A stretch of 64,000 nt of DNA from NCBI GenBank assembly GCA_038380795.1, contig CM076280.1, positions 4,079,501-4,143,500 on the forward strand, given 5' to 3'. This DNA comes from Pyrocephalus nanus (lineage: Eukaryota; Chordata; Aves; Passeriformes; Tyrannidae). The notes under the pieces are model-generated. The model saw nothing but the letters and a program-made list of their open reading frames with translations. It had not been told where the DNA came from and did no database searches. The translations under genes and the position numbers were made by a program. Shown here one piece after another: positions 25,513 to 36,824 of this stretch (positions within the stretch are counted from its first letter, which is position 1; every line of letters begins with the position of its first letter).

Positions 25513-25607
25513 TCTAGTGGAAGGTGTCCCTGCCCACGGCACGGGGTTGGAGCTGGATGAACTGTAAGGTTCCTTCCAACACAAACCATTCTATGATTCT
25601 ATGATTT
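25513..25607 (+). mobile_element. CR1 LINE 3' tail, about 95 bp
   Basis: Only the last part of a CR1 remains: CTAGTGGAAGGTGTCCCTGC, then GTTCCTTCCAACACAAACCA and the tail ATTCTATGATTCTATGAT. The tail octamer repeat is well preserved. It lies about 1.4 kb inside TNC intron 1 from exon 1. Confidence 0.92.
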
Positions 25608-26904
25608 CACAAGTCACAGAGAAAAGTCTTTAAAATCAAGTCTCACAAATCAAGAGAAATGTCTTTAAAAGGCAAAAGCACAACCCCAGCACAAAGAAAC
25701 TAACCCCACATATAACATTAATCAGGAGGTGTGTAAAATGAATTCCCAATGTGATTAAAAAAAAAATAAACTGGGAGAGAAAACCAAACACAACAGCTGG
25801 ACAATGTGGCTTTTACCCAGTCTATAGAATCAAATCCACCTCACTGGATTTTTTTATGAAGAAAAATTTGATAAGTGTCTGTATTATGCTTTTTAATTTT
25901 ACAGTGTCTCCACTGGCCAAGAGGACACGTCACCATCATTTCAATGTGAGCTTATCACTCTCCTCCACAGCATGACAGAGACTTCACAGAAGTTTAGAGT
26001 AACTGCCAAAAACTCTCCCTCCTGGTAGTCAGGAGAGGAAATCAGGCAGGGAAAACTCTGCAAAGGTGATGTAACACAATATCTTCAATAAGTGAGCTTA
26101 ACTGCTAAACGAATCTAAGTGTGCTCACCTTCCCCCGGTCAGTTCTCCTTTTTAAGCCAATTTGAGCCTGAGTGGTAAGTGCAGACACAGTCATGCAGAA
26201 AATCTCAGAGCACCAGGGAGCAAGTAGCCAAGGCATAAAGTAAGGGTCTGTTTTTCCACGATGATGGGGAATTTCACCCTCCTGCTCCCAGAACCCACCC
26301 GTTAAAGTACCAGCAATGAGATACCAGTTGATTCTTCCTTTGTCTTTTGCTCCCCCGCCGCAGACTGATGTTACCGGAGTTTTAAAAGGAACTGGAGCCC
26401 CGTGGGGGGTGGGGAGGAAGGTGACAAAGGCTTCGGTGAGAAGGAGTGTGCAGAGAGTAAATTAACACAGAAAAGGGCCCGACTCTCACCCAGTCACAAA
26501 GAGCTCAGCAAGAAGAGTTACCTGGGACGGTGAAGATCTGCACGTGGGTTTCGTCTGGTTCATGAAGTGAGGATGGGGGAAATATTTTTATCACTCCAGC
26601 AGCCAAGAGGAAACCCCAAATCTGCTTTTCTACCCTTCCTGTCAATTAAGTTTCCATCTGTATTTCTGCAGATGTCCAGCACTGAACTAACTCCTGCTCC
26701 ATTCATTCATTGGATCAGACTGGGACATTTCTGACATTATTACACCGGACAATAAAGACAAACTCAAAGCCAGGCGTGCTTCCCTTCCAAACCATCCCCT
26801 GATAGGATCTGATGAGGGTTATCACAGAACAGTGGGTCACTAGGGGAGAAGAGCTCCTGAATTTTTTTTATTATTTTTTTTATTCAGGAAGGAAGCAGAC
26901 TTAC

Positions 26905-27082
26905 CTTCCAGCCTCTGCCAGAGCTTAGATCCCGCTGGGAGCAGTCTCCATGAAATAAATAAGATGTTCAGTCAGCTCCCGGCTCCGTTGCCGTCCTGTC
27001 AAAACTCAGCGAAGTTGCGTTGTCTGATGCCGCGGGTGAGCGTGTGAACCACGGAGAGCTTTGACAGCAAGGCAAACTGGTC
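26905..27082 (-). other. TNC: TNC exon 1 (non-coding), 5' end estimated
   Basis: This exon is inferred from a TATA box on the minus strand about 25-30 nt upstream and a strong donor CTGGAAG/GTAAGT at its end (complement of 26899-26911). The transcription start is an estimate based on TATA spacing, so the 5' edge is uncertain by several bases. The exon is about 175-180 nt and carries several CpGs in its 5' half. It contains one ATG, which opens an 8-codon upstream ORF. Joined to exon 2 it gives a 5' UTR of about 310 nt. Position relative to the coding exon matches known TNC genes, in which exon 1 is untranslated and intron 1 is very long. Confidence 0.85.
26925..26951 (-). other. Upstream ORF in the TNC 5' UTR (8 codons plus stop)
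   Basis: The ATG at 26951-26949 opens the peptide METAPSGI and ends at TAA (26927-26925), all within exon 1. It lies roughly 150 nt upstream of the TNC start codon in the spliced mRNA. It has G at +4 but T at -3, so initiation there would be moderate at best. Any effect on TNC translation is inference. Confidence 0.6.
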
Positions 27083-27105
27083 ACATCAGCCCGATTTCTG
27101 CTGGG

Positions 27106-27113
27106 TTTATATA
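27106..27113 (-). promoter_or_regulatory. TNC: TATA box of the TNC promoter
   Basis: TATATAAA is read on the minus strand, in the context CAGCTATATAAACCC. It lies about 200 nt upstream of the exon 1 donor. Between it and the T-tract the minus strand also holds ATTTGCAG, one mismatch from the POU octamer ATTTGCAT, and a CTATTAC homeobox-type core. TATA-driven TNC promoters are established for vertebrates. Confidence 0.85.
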
Positions 27114-27170
27114 GCTGAGCTGCAAATCCTGATCCTTGGCTCGTTCCACTGTAATAGGACGCCTGAAGGC

Positions 27171-27199
27171 TTTTTTTTTTTTTTTTTTTTTTTTTTTTT
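27171..27199. repeat. Poly(dA-dT) tract of 29 bp in the TNC proximal promoter
   Basis: An unbroken run of 29 T on the plus strand lies about 60 bp upstream of the TATA box. Tracts of this length disfavour nucleosomes and are prone to length change. Confidence 0.95.
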
Positions 27200-27292
27200 C
27201 CCCTCAGTGTTGCTTTAAAGGAACAGCCTCTCGCTTTGGCTTTGCTTGTGAAAGACGCACACGCACCCTCCCAGACACACGCTGTCATACAC

Positions 27293-27293
<1 letters not shown>

Positions 27294-27322
<29 letters not shown>
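27294..27322. repeat. (AC)n microsatellite, 29 bp
   Basis: About 14 uninterrupted AC units lie roughly 210-240 bp upstream of the estimated TNC start. On the minus strand it reads (GT)n. Confidence 0.95.
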
Positions 27323-27324
<2 letters not shown>

Positions 27325-27398
27325 GAATTTGCATGCAATTTATGGCTAAAGAAGGAAACCCCTGAGCCAGTCAAAGAGAAAGGCGGCTTCGGGGCAAG

Positions 27399-27405
27399 TG
27401 ACTCA
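27399..27405. promoter_or_regulatory. AP-1 consensus upstream of TNC
   Basis: A perfect TGACTCA lies about 320 bp upstream of the estimated TNC start. AP-1 control of TNC in response to growth factors and stress is known in other vertebrates. Occupancy here is inferred. Confidence 0.5.
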
Positions 27406-28497
27406 GAAAGCAGAATATTTTCCTTACAGCATCAGCAGAGCACATTAGCGGGAGTTTTAATCCCCCTCATCCCCATTATTTGAACGTTGTGAAATAGTAG
27501 CAAACTTACATCAAATCGGGGGAATCACAGGCAGGGTTGAAATTCTAGTAACTCCTACACACAAATTAATGTGTTACATTTCGTGGAGGTTTTTGGTTAA
27601 GTTAGTGTAAATTGACCCCACTCGACTGGAATCAGCTGAAAAATTCAGATTTAAACAAACACAGGATCTGGTATATTCCTATCTTTTCGAGCCTGTGATC
27701 AACTTTGCATCCTTTTTCACTCCGTAGGGAGAAAAGTGGAGAAATCAAGAGAAAAGTCTGGTGAGCAGAGTTGTAGCCTGAGCCTTTGTAAAAAAATATA
27801 AAAAAAGAAAAAAAAAGAAAAAGGAGAGATAAAAGTCTGAAGGGAACACACAGGAGGGATTCCCTTTCTTCTCATATCTGATAAAAAAAAGAGATTACTT
27901 GGCTGTCTGCGTGTAAAGATAACCCAACACTTTTGTGAGGCTCCTGGTTTCCCTGCTCCCCATCCCGGAGCTATCAGTGACACACAGAGAGCTCAGCTGG
28001 GACCTTGGCAGGGCTCTTTGTTGTTTCTGAATACCCTTGAACCTCAGGCTTGTGGCAAAAAGAAAAGATCACAGTTAAAGAGTTCTCATTAACAAGGGTT
28101 TCCCTCCTACCTGACACTAAAAACCTGCCTCTCCCTTGCCTACACCCCAATGCTGGGTTTCCTTTGAGGTTTTTTTAGTTGTGGGGTGGGTGGCACAGAG
28201 GGGAAGAGGAAGACTAATCGTTAGCTTTCAGGTCTGTCTTCTAGATAAAGGATGGAATTGCTCTTGGGGTGGATGATTTAGAAAGCCAGGTTTCCCCAGC
28301 CAGCTCTGAGGACAATGAAAACACGACCCACTAGTCCTGGGATCCTTCTCAGGAGCAAAGATGTTCATAAGGATAAAAAACAGGATTGCCTGGGCCTTTG
28401 GGATCATTCATTGTGAATGAATCTCCTCCCAGCTGGCCTTTCCCAGGCTCCAGGGGCTCACACATCACTGTGTGAGGGGATGGCACAAAACTGTGTC

Positions 28498-28685
28498 AGG
28501 TTGGATCTCGGGATAAGGTTCTTCCCCCAAAGGGTGGTTAGCACAGCCTCAAGGCTTCCAGAGCTCCAGGAGCATTTGGACAACACTTCTGGGATTGTTG
28601 GGGTGTCCTGGGCAGGGTCAGGAATCGGATTTGATGATCCTTGTGCATCCTTTCCAGCTCAGGGTATTCTCTGATTCCGTGGTTC
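28498..28685 (+). mobile_element. CR1 LINE 3' fragment, variant subfamily
   Basis: This belongs to the CR1 branch with the blocks TTGGATCTCGGGATAAGGTT, CTTCCCCCAAAGGGTGGTTA, TTGTTGGGGTGTCCTGGGCA and GATGATCCTTGTG, ending with TATTCTCTGATTCCG. The 3' UTR differs from the CR1 type seen at 15.8 kb, so at least two CR1 lineages are present. Similarity may begin a little further left, near 28420. Confidence 0.88.
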
Positions 28686-29339
28686 AGGATTTTTCCCTTT
28701 TTGCACAGCACTACCGGGAAGGTTCGGCCCATCCTACACATTCAGAAAAGGATGGGGGGGAATTCCTGGCCCTGAAATTCTGACTCACCGTTTCAGAATC
28801 CCTTTTTTTGGAGACCATAAAATGTAGGGATCTTTTGCCCACTGAACTCCTCCAATTTTGTTTGCTATGGCTTTCATTTATAACACTGACCCCATGTGTG
28901 TATTCTCTTATGTCCAACAATATCTCTGAGCTCACACCAAGCTCCCTCCCTCAGCACATGGCACAGATTTCAGTTATTTCCAAATATGAACACTCCAATT
29001 TCTGTGTTAATTTTTTGCCCTGCCGTGTTTCATAACATTCGTGCCCTGAGAGAAGAAATGAGCCTGTGTTGGAGAGAGGGTCAGAAATTTTTCCTTATTC
29101 CTGGTAAAGGCTTTGGACCCTCTTGGATTGCTGGTTTCTTACAAGGACGTCTTGTTCCTGACATCTCCACCGCTCTCACGTGTAATGGGATTATGGAATG
29201 GACTCATGAGTAAGTCTTCAAATTTTTGTGTGTAATTCTCAGAATATTCTCCAGCTGGTCCTGTGTTCCCTCTGCCCCAGTTCTGTAGTGCTGTGAAATA
29301 ACCCTGGGATGGTTTGATTCCACACGGACCATTCACTGA

Positions 29340-29397
29340 AGAGCTGGACTCCATGATCCTTGTGGGTCTCTTCCAACTCAGAATGTTCTGTGATTTA
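29340..29397 (+). mobile_element. CR1 LINE 3' tail, about 60 bp
   Basis: AGAGCTGGACTCCATGATCC, TTGTGGGTCTCTTCCAACTC and GAATGTTCTGTGATTTAG match the end of the same CR1 branch as the copy at 28.5 kb. Confidence 0.85.
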
Positions 29398-30008
29398 GGG
29401 ATGGTTTAAAATTCAGTTAAATTTGTACTCAAGACACAAACCTGCACATGAGATGTAACACAACTTTTCCAATAAAAGCAGAATGGGACTCGGGAAAAGA
29501 CAGTTCCTCACCCTGTAGTTCTTTCACAAACAATTGTGAAACATAAGTTTCATTGTCCACACAGATGAATCTACACAAAACACTTGAGTGACACTGTGGA
29601 GAGCAACCTGTGGGGTTTATTTTGGGAGCATTTGCTAACACCAGCTTTTCTGCCAAATCTTTCCTGCCAGCAGTTGCTGAATCAAAATTTAAACTAATTT
29701 TTTTCTCCAGTAATTCTCCACCCACTTACCTGCCTTAAAAAAGAAAAATATGCCATAGGAGATTCAGGTAAGAGTTCAGGCCTGTTCTTGTTTTTTTCCT
29801 TTTGGGGCTCACCCATCCTTAATCATTATCTGTTGCAAACATTGAACCATACACTGAGTCAGAAGCAAATGGTGACATGAAAGAACAGGGAAAATGTATT
29901 TTAATCAGACAGATAGCTTCAGGTTGTGATCTCTAACAAGCAGGACCAGAACTGGATTCTGTGCCCTGTGGTGCTCTCTTTCATTAGATAAATGTGGATA
30001 GCAATTGA

Positions 30009-30023
30009 TTTTTTTTTTTTTTT
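30009..30023. repeat. Poly(T) tract, 15 bp
   Basis: A run of 15 T on the plus strand in the TNC upstream flank. Confidence 0.9.
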
Positions 30024-30934
30024 AAATGAAAGGAACAGGGGAAAATTGAACACTGAGCTTCATATGCTGGAGTTTATTGCTTTGGCTTTATGGGTTTGCA
30101 AGCCACTGTAAGAGATGAAATTTAGAGATGTACGGAAGATCAGAGCGGATAAATAATTTAAGGAATATATTGATATTTATGAAAGCCCCAAAAGAGACCG
30201 ATTAAATAAATATTATTAAATATTAACTAAACATTATTGAAATGCAAAAATATGCTGATTATTACAAAATCGTTACAACACAGGTAATTAGACTTAGTTC
30301 CAACTTAATACCTTTGCTGGTTCACCCAGTCCTAGGAGTAATCTCCTTTGAAGCAGCATATTTGAGAGTGAAAGCTGCCCTGAATGTGAATTAACACTGT
30401 TGGTGGAGCCTGAGGAGTCTCTTGCCATGCACAGAGTGCAGCCAATTTTGATAAGCAGCAGATGGGAATGCAGGGAGCCACTGGAATACAACATCTGAAA
30501 CAGAAATACTGCTCTGGAGCAGGGAAACACGTACCTGACTTGGACAATTTTAGCAGTTTCCACAGGGCTGATCCTTAAGGAGACTTTAAAGGGCCTTTCC
30601 ATGCTCTACTCTTGTGACTGATGATTTTAGGTCATGTCATTCCCAGATCCTTTTTCACTGGACATCCTTTCCATACGTTTTCTGTCTTTCAAGACCATAT
30701 TTGGAAGATTTCATTAGTACAAAATCAAGATTTTTGTCTTTCCACCTGCATTGCCCCCATTCCTTTACAGCTGTAGCCAAATACAGTTCAGTTAACTGTA
30801 GTTCACATGCACTTGTAAAGGCAGGAAAGTTGAGGCCCCATAATATCCATCAAAATATTAATTATCATGCCTTAACTTACAAAAAAACCCCCAAAACCCA
30901 CTTGACAAATTTGGAACTTTTAAGATATAATCTC

Positions 30935-30954
30935 AAAAAAAAAAAAAAAAAAAA
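30935..30954. repeat. Poly(A) tract, 20 bp
   Basis: A run of 20 A on the plus strand. No recognisable retrotransposon body lies just 5' of it. Confidence 0.95.
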
Positions 30955-32152
30955 GGAAATTTCCTCTATTATTTATATCTATTTTTTTTATCAGGGCATT
31001 TCCCAAGGGTTGCAATTGTTCCCTAAATGAAGAAATAAGAAGCAGCTGTTTAAGGGCAGATCCACAAGGTTTGGGCACTGCCTGTACACAAGGAGATGGT
31101 TGTGACAGAGGTACATTCAGTCTTTCCTTAAATGCTTTTTTTAAGAGCTAAGTGTGTCCTGGCAGTATTTGCACAGCCTGGGAAGACCAAAAGCTTAATG
31201 ACAAACAAGCTGTGATGGAGAAAATATTGGTGGTTAATAAAGTTGTTTCAAGTTCTCTTATCACACCAGTGGGGAGAATCTTTGTGCCTGTTAAGGGATA
31301 AGTGAGAGTGGAGCCCAAAAACTTGGGTGCTAAAGCTCTGAAAAGATGACCTGGGTTGTGCCTTTCCCTGATCTGTAAAACAAATGTCCTTTGAAAAAGA
31401 GACATCAGCACACTGATAAAATTCACTAGACCAGAGTTTGTTGTTAGTGATATCACAGAGATAATCCAGAAGGCTCCACGCAAAATTCCCTCAAGAGAAA
31501 GCAAAGATGAAAAGAATAAATAGACAATGGCAACTATGGCAGTACATAAATATTTTCCATGCAGACTGCTGGTGTCAGACTCTGGGACACAGAGTGACTT
31601 CCAAAGTGTTCATAAATATCTTTGGCTTTTATCATATTTTATTAGAAGTTTATGAGAGAAAAATATGGGTTTGGCTGCATATCAAGGTAGGAAAAGTTAA
31701 AAGGGAAACTTCAGCAAATTGCTGAGGACTGAGGGAGAAGTGAAGCTCTCTGTGGGATGGCATAAGGATTTATGAGCATTTTAGCAAAGTTCCTAAAGGG
31801 TTAATCTATGGATGACACGGGGAAAAGAACTAAGTTGTAAAGGTTTTATATTGTGCCACACCAATTTGTATCCTCTAAGAGCCTGAGTTCATAAAAATGC
31901 TCAAGCACAGGCTTCTCTCCATCCCAAAATACTTCCATGCACTTTACTGGAATCATGACTTTAAGATTATTGGTGTCAAAATTCCAGCTAATCATGTTAA
32001 ACACATCCTTAAGTGTCTCACAGGCACAGTTTCCCTACTGAAGCTTGAGTGAGCAAACCAGCAGAGCAAAAGGCTGGAGTGCTTATCCATCCTGTAAGAA
32101 ACATGTTCAAAGTCATTCCCAGCCCCATAGGAATGAGGATTCCTACTGCAAA

Positions 32153-32270
32153 TTCATAGAATCCCAGAAGGGTTTGGGTTTGAAGGGACCTCAAAGCTCA
32201 TCTCATTTCACCCCCTGCCAACCTTCCACCAGCCCAGGTTGCTCCAAGCCCTGTCCAACCTGGCCCAGAA
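32153..32270 (-). mobile_element. CR1 LINE 3' tail, about 120 bp
   Basis: On the plus strand the copy begins TTCATAGAATCCCAGAAGGG, then continues through CCAGCCCAGGTTGCTCCAAG. It has internal small deletions and is cut off at about 32270. Confidence 0.9.
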
Positions 32271-32671
32271 CCTGTTAAGGGAATCGTGTTCAAACTTTAA
32301 AGTAAAAATCTGGTTTTATTGTGTCTTAAACCTAAAGCCAAAGCCTGACATGGGAAGACACTGTAGAAAAATGGGGCAGAAGGACCTTCAATGATACACC
32401 CTTCAGAAATTAAATAGAAGATGCTCTTTAGCCACATTTATAAATATTATATCATCACTGGAACTCCTGGGGGAGAAGGTGAGCAAGCATGGAGACAAAT
32501 CAGGATTTGTGATAGATATTCCAGTCACTGCCCCATCAATAGCACCCATGAAAGACCCCCTTGTGGATAAGCAGACAAACCATGTCCATTTTGTACAGTT
32601 TGATGGTTTTTATGAGGACAGCCCTGATTCACTGAAGGAGAGAGAGGGGAAAAACCATTTTTCCAAGAGCA

Positions 32672-32798
32672 TGGAATGACAGGAAAAGGGGAAATGGCTT
32701 CACACTGACACAGGGCAAGGTTAGATGGGATATCAAGAGAAAATTCTTCCCTGTGAGGGTGGGGAGGCCCTGGCACAGGATGCCCAGAGAAGCTTTGA
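32672..32798 (+). mobile_element. CR1 LINE internal 3' UTR fragment, both ends missing
   Basis: GGAATGACAGGAAAAGGGGA, ATTCTTCCCTGTGAGGGTGG and GGAGGCCCTGGCACAGGATG are CR1 3' UTR blocks. The copy stops inside GCCCAGAGAAGCTTTG and lacks the terminal tail, so it was truncated at the 3' side by later rearrangement. Confidence 0.88.
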
Positions 32799-32814
32799 TA
32801 GGAACATCAGAGAC

Positions 32815-32831
32815 CTGTCTGTCTGTCTGTC
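32815..32831. repeat. (CTGT)n short tandem repeat
   Basis: About four CTGT units lie just right of the broken CR1 end at 32798. Confidence 0.85.
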
Positions 32832-35084
32832 CTTTCAGTCAAAAAAAAAAGACTCTCCAGGAGGAAAGCTGAAGGAATCTCAAGGAGCAGAGTCTCACCA
32901 GCCCAATTCCTGGTGCTCCCCTCCTTATCCAGGACACCTATGGACACAGCTAAGGGATGGGAACAGGAAAAGGATCTCTGATCCCATTTCTCTGCCAGTG
33001 AGGGGGAGCACAAGCCCTGCACTGTCACCAGTGAGGTCATGTGATGAAAGGACCAAAGGAACAGAGGGAGGCCTTTTTTCCTTGCCTTTTTTTCCCCCAG
33101 CGTTTCCGGAAGGAGCCCATACACCTCTCCTCATATCCTGCATTTGGCTTCTTCTGGGACCAAAGGGAAACCTCAAAGCAGATGGGATTTAACTTACTTA
33201 CATTCTCTATAGCTAACTCAGATTTTATTAAACCCAGCTGTAATCCCAGACTCCTTCAGAAGCATGAGCTCACTGCTGACGCTGCTCCTGTGCCTTTGGA
33301 AGGACAGGCTGAGCAAGAATTTTGAGGAAAAGAAGGAAAAAGAGAGACAGAGGGTTTGTCATGAATTTAACAAAAAATTGGAAGTTTGGAACCGAGCCCA
33401 AGACCAATCCTTTTGTATTTCCCAGCTCATCACATCCACCCCAGACTGAGACTGGAGTCCAGCAGGTACAGGAGAAGCAAAATCTACACTAGATTAAACC
33501 AGGATAACTGAGTTCTCCTTATCCCAAGTGCCTTTCCTGCATTCCTTAAACCCCAGGAGCCCCTTGTGAACTCCTCATAATTTTGGGGCTCTCTCAACAT
33601 CAACAAAAGAAGAGAAAATTCAATTTAAAACTTCTCTCTTGGTTGTAACCACCTTTCTTAACTCAGTTTTAAAATTATCACCTTTTCAGAGCTGGCAAAC
33701 CTCCCCAGCAGACTAAACCAAATCATTTTATTTCTAAATAAAAGATGCTTGTAGCCTATTTATGTGACAATGCAATAGAAATCCTGTTTGCTGCTTTTTA
33801 TTCTGAACACAATTCTTCTATCTCCATACTTTTAGAGTGCCAATTGTATGTTAACACTGTACAAATACTCCTCCTGAACTTAATAACTTCATTTACAAAA
33901 TTGAAGTCAATTGAGTGCACAAGTTTCATTCACAGAAGAACAGACATTTCTTTTTATTTTCACTGCTGATATTGCCTGTCAGGACCAATAATTTAACAAT
34001 AATTTCTGAAAACAACGAAGAGCAAAAAAATTTTGTAGCCATGTACAGGAGTAAATTCAACTTTTTTACTCTCCCAAACAAATAGCTGCTGCCTATGATA
34101 CAGAATGCACAGGAGCACACAATTAAAATAAGGATCTAACCAAGAAAAACAGAGTTCCTGCTGCAGATCTCTTATTTAATCTGTCATATCCAGAACAGCC
34201 CTGGTTTTATTAGAGTACAGCCAGGTTTCACTCATCTAAAGCAATTTTTTAAGGGCAAACATTTGCATAACGAGATTTTTGTCCTGTTGTTGTTTTAAAC
34301 CTCTTTTATTCTGGCTGAGGCGGTGCCTCCCACGAGGCTTAACTCTACAACTGATGCCTGGAGAGCAGAGGGAACTGAGAACCTCTCCAGGTATCAAATT
34401 CCAAATATTTTATGCCTTCTCCAAAGGCTTTTCACAGACACCATTGTGCAAGGAGCTTTAGAAGTGCTCATGTAACAGCTTTAGTGTCCCAAAACGATCC
34501 CGTCCAAGATTGCTCATCACAGTTAGGAAGTGATTCCATCCCACAAAGCCAGCAGAAGACACTCCATGTCAGGAATTCCAGCCCATCATAGCCAAACTCA
34601 GCCCAAGTCCTCCTACTGTAGTTTTCCACAACCTCGACATGGTAACAGTAAAGTTTGTCCCTCGCTGCTTGTTGCTAAATAAAAAATAAACTATAAAAAA
34701 AGGAGCAGTGTTGGGGGGGTTGGGAACTGGGAATTCAGCACATCAAACATCTTGGATTTCAGCTTGGCCTTTGGCCAAGGGCCAGGAGCACTTGGGGACT
34801 TCACACATATTTCCCTCTTGGTATTATGACTCCTCTCTTTATATTTTAATTTTATTTTCACGTTCTGTCTACTTCAGTGGTGCCTGGTCCCAGTTTGCTG
34901 CGTAATGAAGTGACACAGGGTTTAGAAACATCCCCTGGAGCAAAGCAGCCACCCCCACCTCCTGCTCCAAGGGGACACTCGTGGCTCTGACTTCAGGGAA
35001 TAACAAGCCCAGAGCTACTGGGGCAGCCCTGGCACAACCAAACCCCAACCAGACTCACTCTAGATGTCTGCCCAGGGCTGAAGA

Positions 35085-35096
35085 GGGGGGGGGGGG
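35085..35096. repeat. Poly(G) run, 12 bp
   Basis: Twelve consecutive G on the plus strand. It is a possible sequencing or assembly weak point. Confidence 0.85.
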
Positions 35097-36505
35097 AAGT
35101 GAGTGAGGACAGATTTTCCACCCCAGAGCCAGAGGCCCATCTTACGGGAAATGTCGGTCAGTAAAATGTTATTGGAATGTTGCCTTCCTTGAGCTCGCCT
35201 GGAATTTTTTATTATTATTGAGTTTGGAGAAAACAGGTGTGAAAAATTCATCTCCATCCCAGCCCTGGGCTCGTTCAGATGTTGGAGATTGTGTGGATCC
35301 AGGGCTTCTGTCTGGCAGAGTGACCTGCAGACAAATTCCTGTTCCTGATTATCCACGGGTGTCCCCCTCTGCCTGCCCACCCCAAAGCGGGCCAGGAGGA
35401 AAACATTTAGCAAAAATAATGGTAGTGTCTGATAAAACAAGCTGTCAGATGGGGCTGGGTGCTTGGAAAGGCACTGAAATTTGGGTGCCATAGGGCAGCT
35501 GAGGCAGTGAGTTGGAGCATCTCAGTCCTTGGTGAGCAGCCACAACCACATAAATTATCCTCTGAAGGCAGAGGATGCTCAGCCCCACTGAGAGATGTTC
35601 AAGGCCTGACTGCTCTTCCTTTAGGCAGCACAGAAAGGCTGCATGGAGACACAAAGGATCTTTCCTGCCTGTGCCACCTCCTCACCCCTGTTCCTTAATC
35701 CCAAGAACTCAAGACAGGGCTGCAAGTGGAATATTAATATTGATCCCTCCTAGCCCCATGCCAAGAGTGTGGATGCAACATTACTCATTTCAATATTCAC
35801 ATTTAAGAGGCTGGATATCATTTTTTAATCAGTCCACAGTGTGAGCTGTGGACATTCCTACAACTCTGAAAAACATTAAGAAAAGAAGCTCCTCAGCAGG
35901 CAGCCAGACAAGAAACTGGGGGGAAAAAAAAAATGCCCTTTTTATCCTATAGAACTCTCTGTTGTGAGCTGTGTATGTTTAAAGACACATTACAAGTCAG
36001 AAAGGCAGTATAAGAGAATTTACTCCTTTCAGCAGCTGGCTCAGACAGCACAGACATGGAATCAGGGGGTCTCAGATCCAGAAATAAAATTTAATAAGTA
36101 CAAATCTAATAAGTACAGAGAGAATAACAAGGCATGCCTCAGTGAAGCAATTTGCATCTCCAGGCTGATGGACACTTGAGGAAGTTATTAAGATCTAATC
36201 TTGGAAGTGACTCCTGGCACCTGTGCCTGTTCCAGCACTGTGGTACAGATGAATAAAATAACCCACAGCAGAAGAGGAAAAAGTTATTTTACATTCTTTA
36301 CATTGACTGACAGACAAAAGCAAACAGCCCAGTAATGAGAGCAAGGAACAGACAAAATGTTCTGGGTTTTCTAGCTGAACTCATGTCCTTTCCAGGAGGA
36401 AAGATGCAGTTGGTGTAAGAGCAATACTGAGGGGAGCAACAGCTATCTTCCAGGATTTCTCTTCTGAGAACAATCCAGGGAATGAATACTTTTTGGATTA
36501 TGTAT

Positions 36506-36619
36506 AAAAAATAAAACAAAACACACACAAACCCCCAAAGCAACCAAACCCAAACAAACACCTCAAACAAAAAACCCCAAAACAACAGCAAAAACCAAAT
36601 CAGAAACAAACAGCAAAAC
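36506..36619. repeat. A/C-only low-complexity block, about 110 bp
   Basis: The plus strand is almost entirely A and C for about 110 bp (AAAACACACACAAACCCCC, CAAACAAACACC, AAAACAACAGC), with very few G or T. The minus strand is therefore T/G-rich, which creates an open frame full of Phe, Trp and Leu that is not a gene. Confidence 0.9.
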
Positions 36620-36824
36620 TCTTGTGCATAGAAGACTCAGATGATTAACAGCTCTGGGATTTGCTCTCAGAGGTCTGAAGACCCTGTCGCCAGAGTCAGA
36701 TCCAGCCCCTGCAGTGTGAACTCTTCACACCTGGTCCAGAGCAGGGGTCACTCTGTGCTGCCCAACCCTGCCACCATCAGAGACTGCCCTGGCCTGTGCC
36801 CTGGGGATGAACAGAAAGGTCAAG

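Larger units (their letters stand above)
2850..26904 (-). other. TNC: TNC intron 1 (about 24 kb, within the 5' UTR)
   Basis: The donor GAAG/GTAAGT is at 26904 and the acceptor TTCTTCTAG at 2850. I see no convincing coding exon inside it. Contents I can name are CR1 LINE fragments (11.08-11.52, 15.81-16.30, 20.20-20.37 and 25.51-25.61 kb), poly(A)/poly(T) runs, an AT-rich microsatellite at 14.2 kb, a small hairpin with a third repeat copy at 24.72 kb, and AT-rich homeobox/POU-type word clusters at 11.8-12.07, 18.7 and 23.3-23.5 kb. The stretches 2.85-11.08, 11.52-15.81, 16.3-20.2 and 20.4-25.5 kb otherwise look like ordinary AT-rich intronic DNA. Confidence 0.9.
27406..36824. other. TNC upstream flank, no gene seen (27.4-36.8 kb)
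   Basis: I find no supportable exon. The contents are CR1 fragments at 28.50-28.69, 29.34-29.40, 32.15-32.27 and 32.67-32.80 kb, homopolymers at 30.01 and 30.94 kb, a CTGT repeat at 32.82 kb, a 12-base G run at 35.085 kb and an A/C block at 36.5 kb. A kB-type word is at 28757 and a TGAGTCA at 29855. The remaining DNA is AT-rich and unremarkable. Confidence 0.75.

Noticed and set aside
36298..36609. Minus-strand frame full of Phe, Leu and Trp resembling a membrane protein
   Set aside because: The residues come from the A/C-only low-complexity block read on the other strand.
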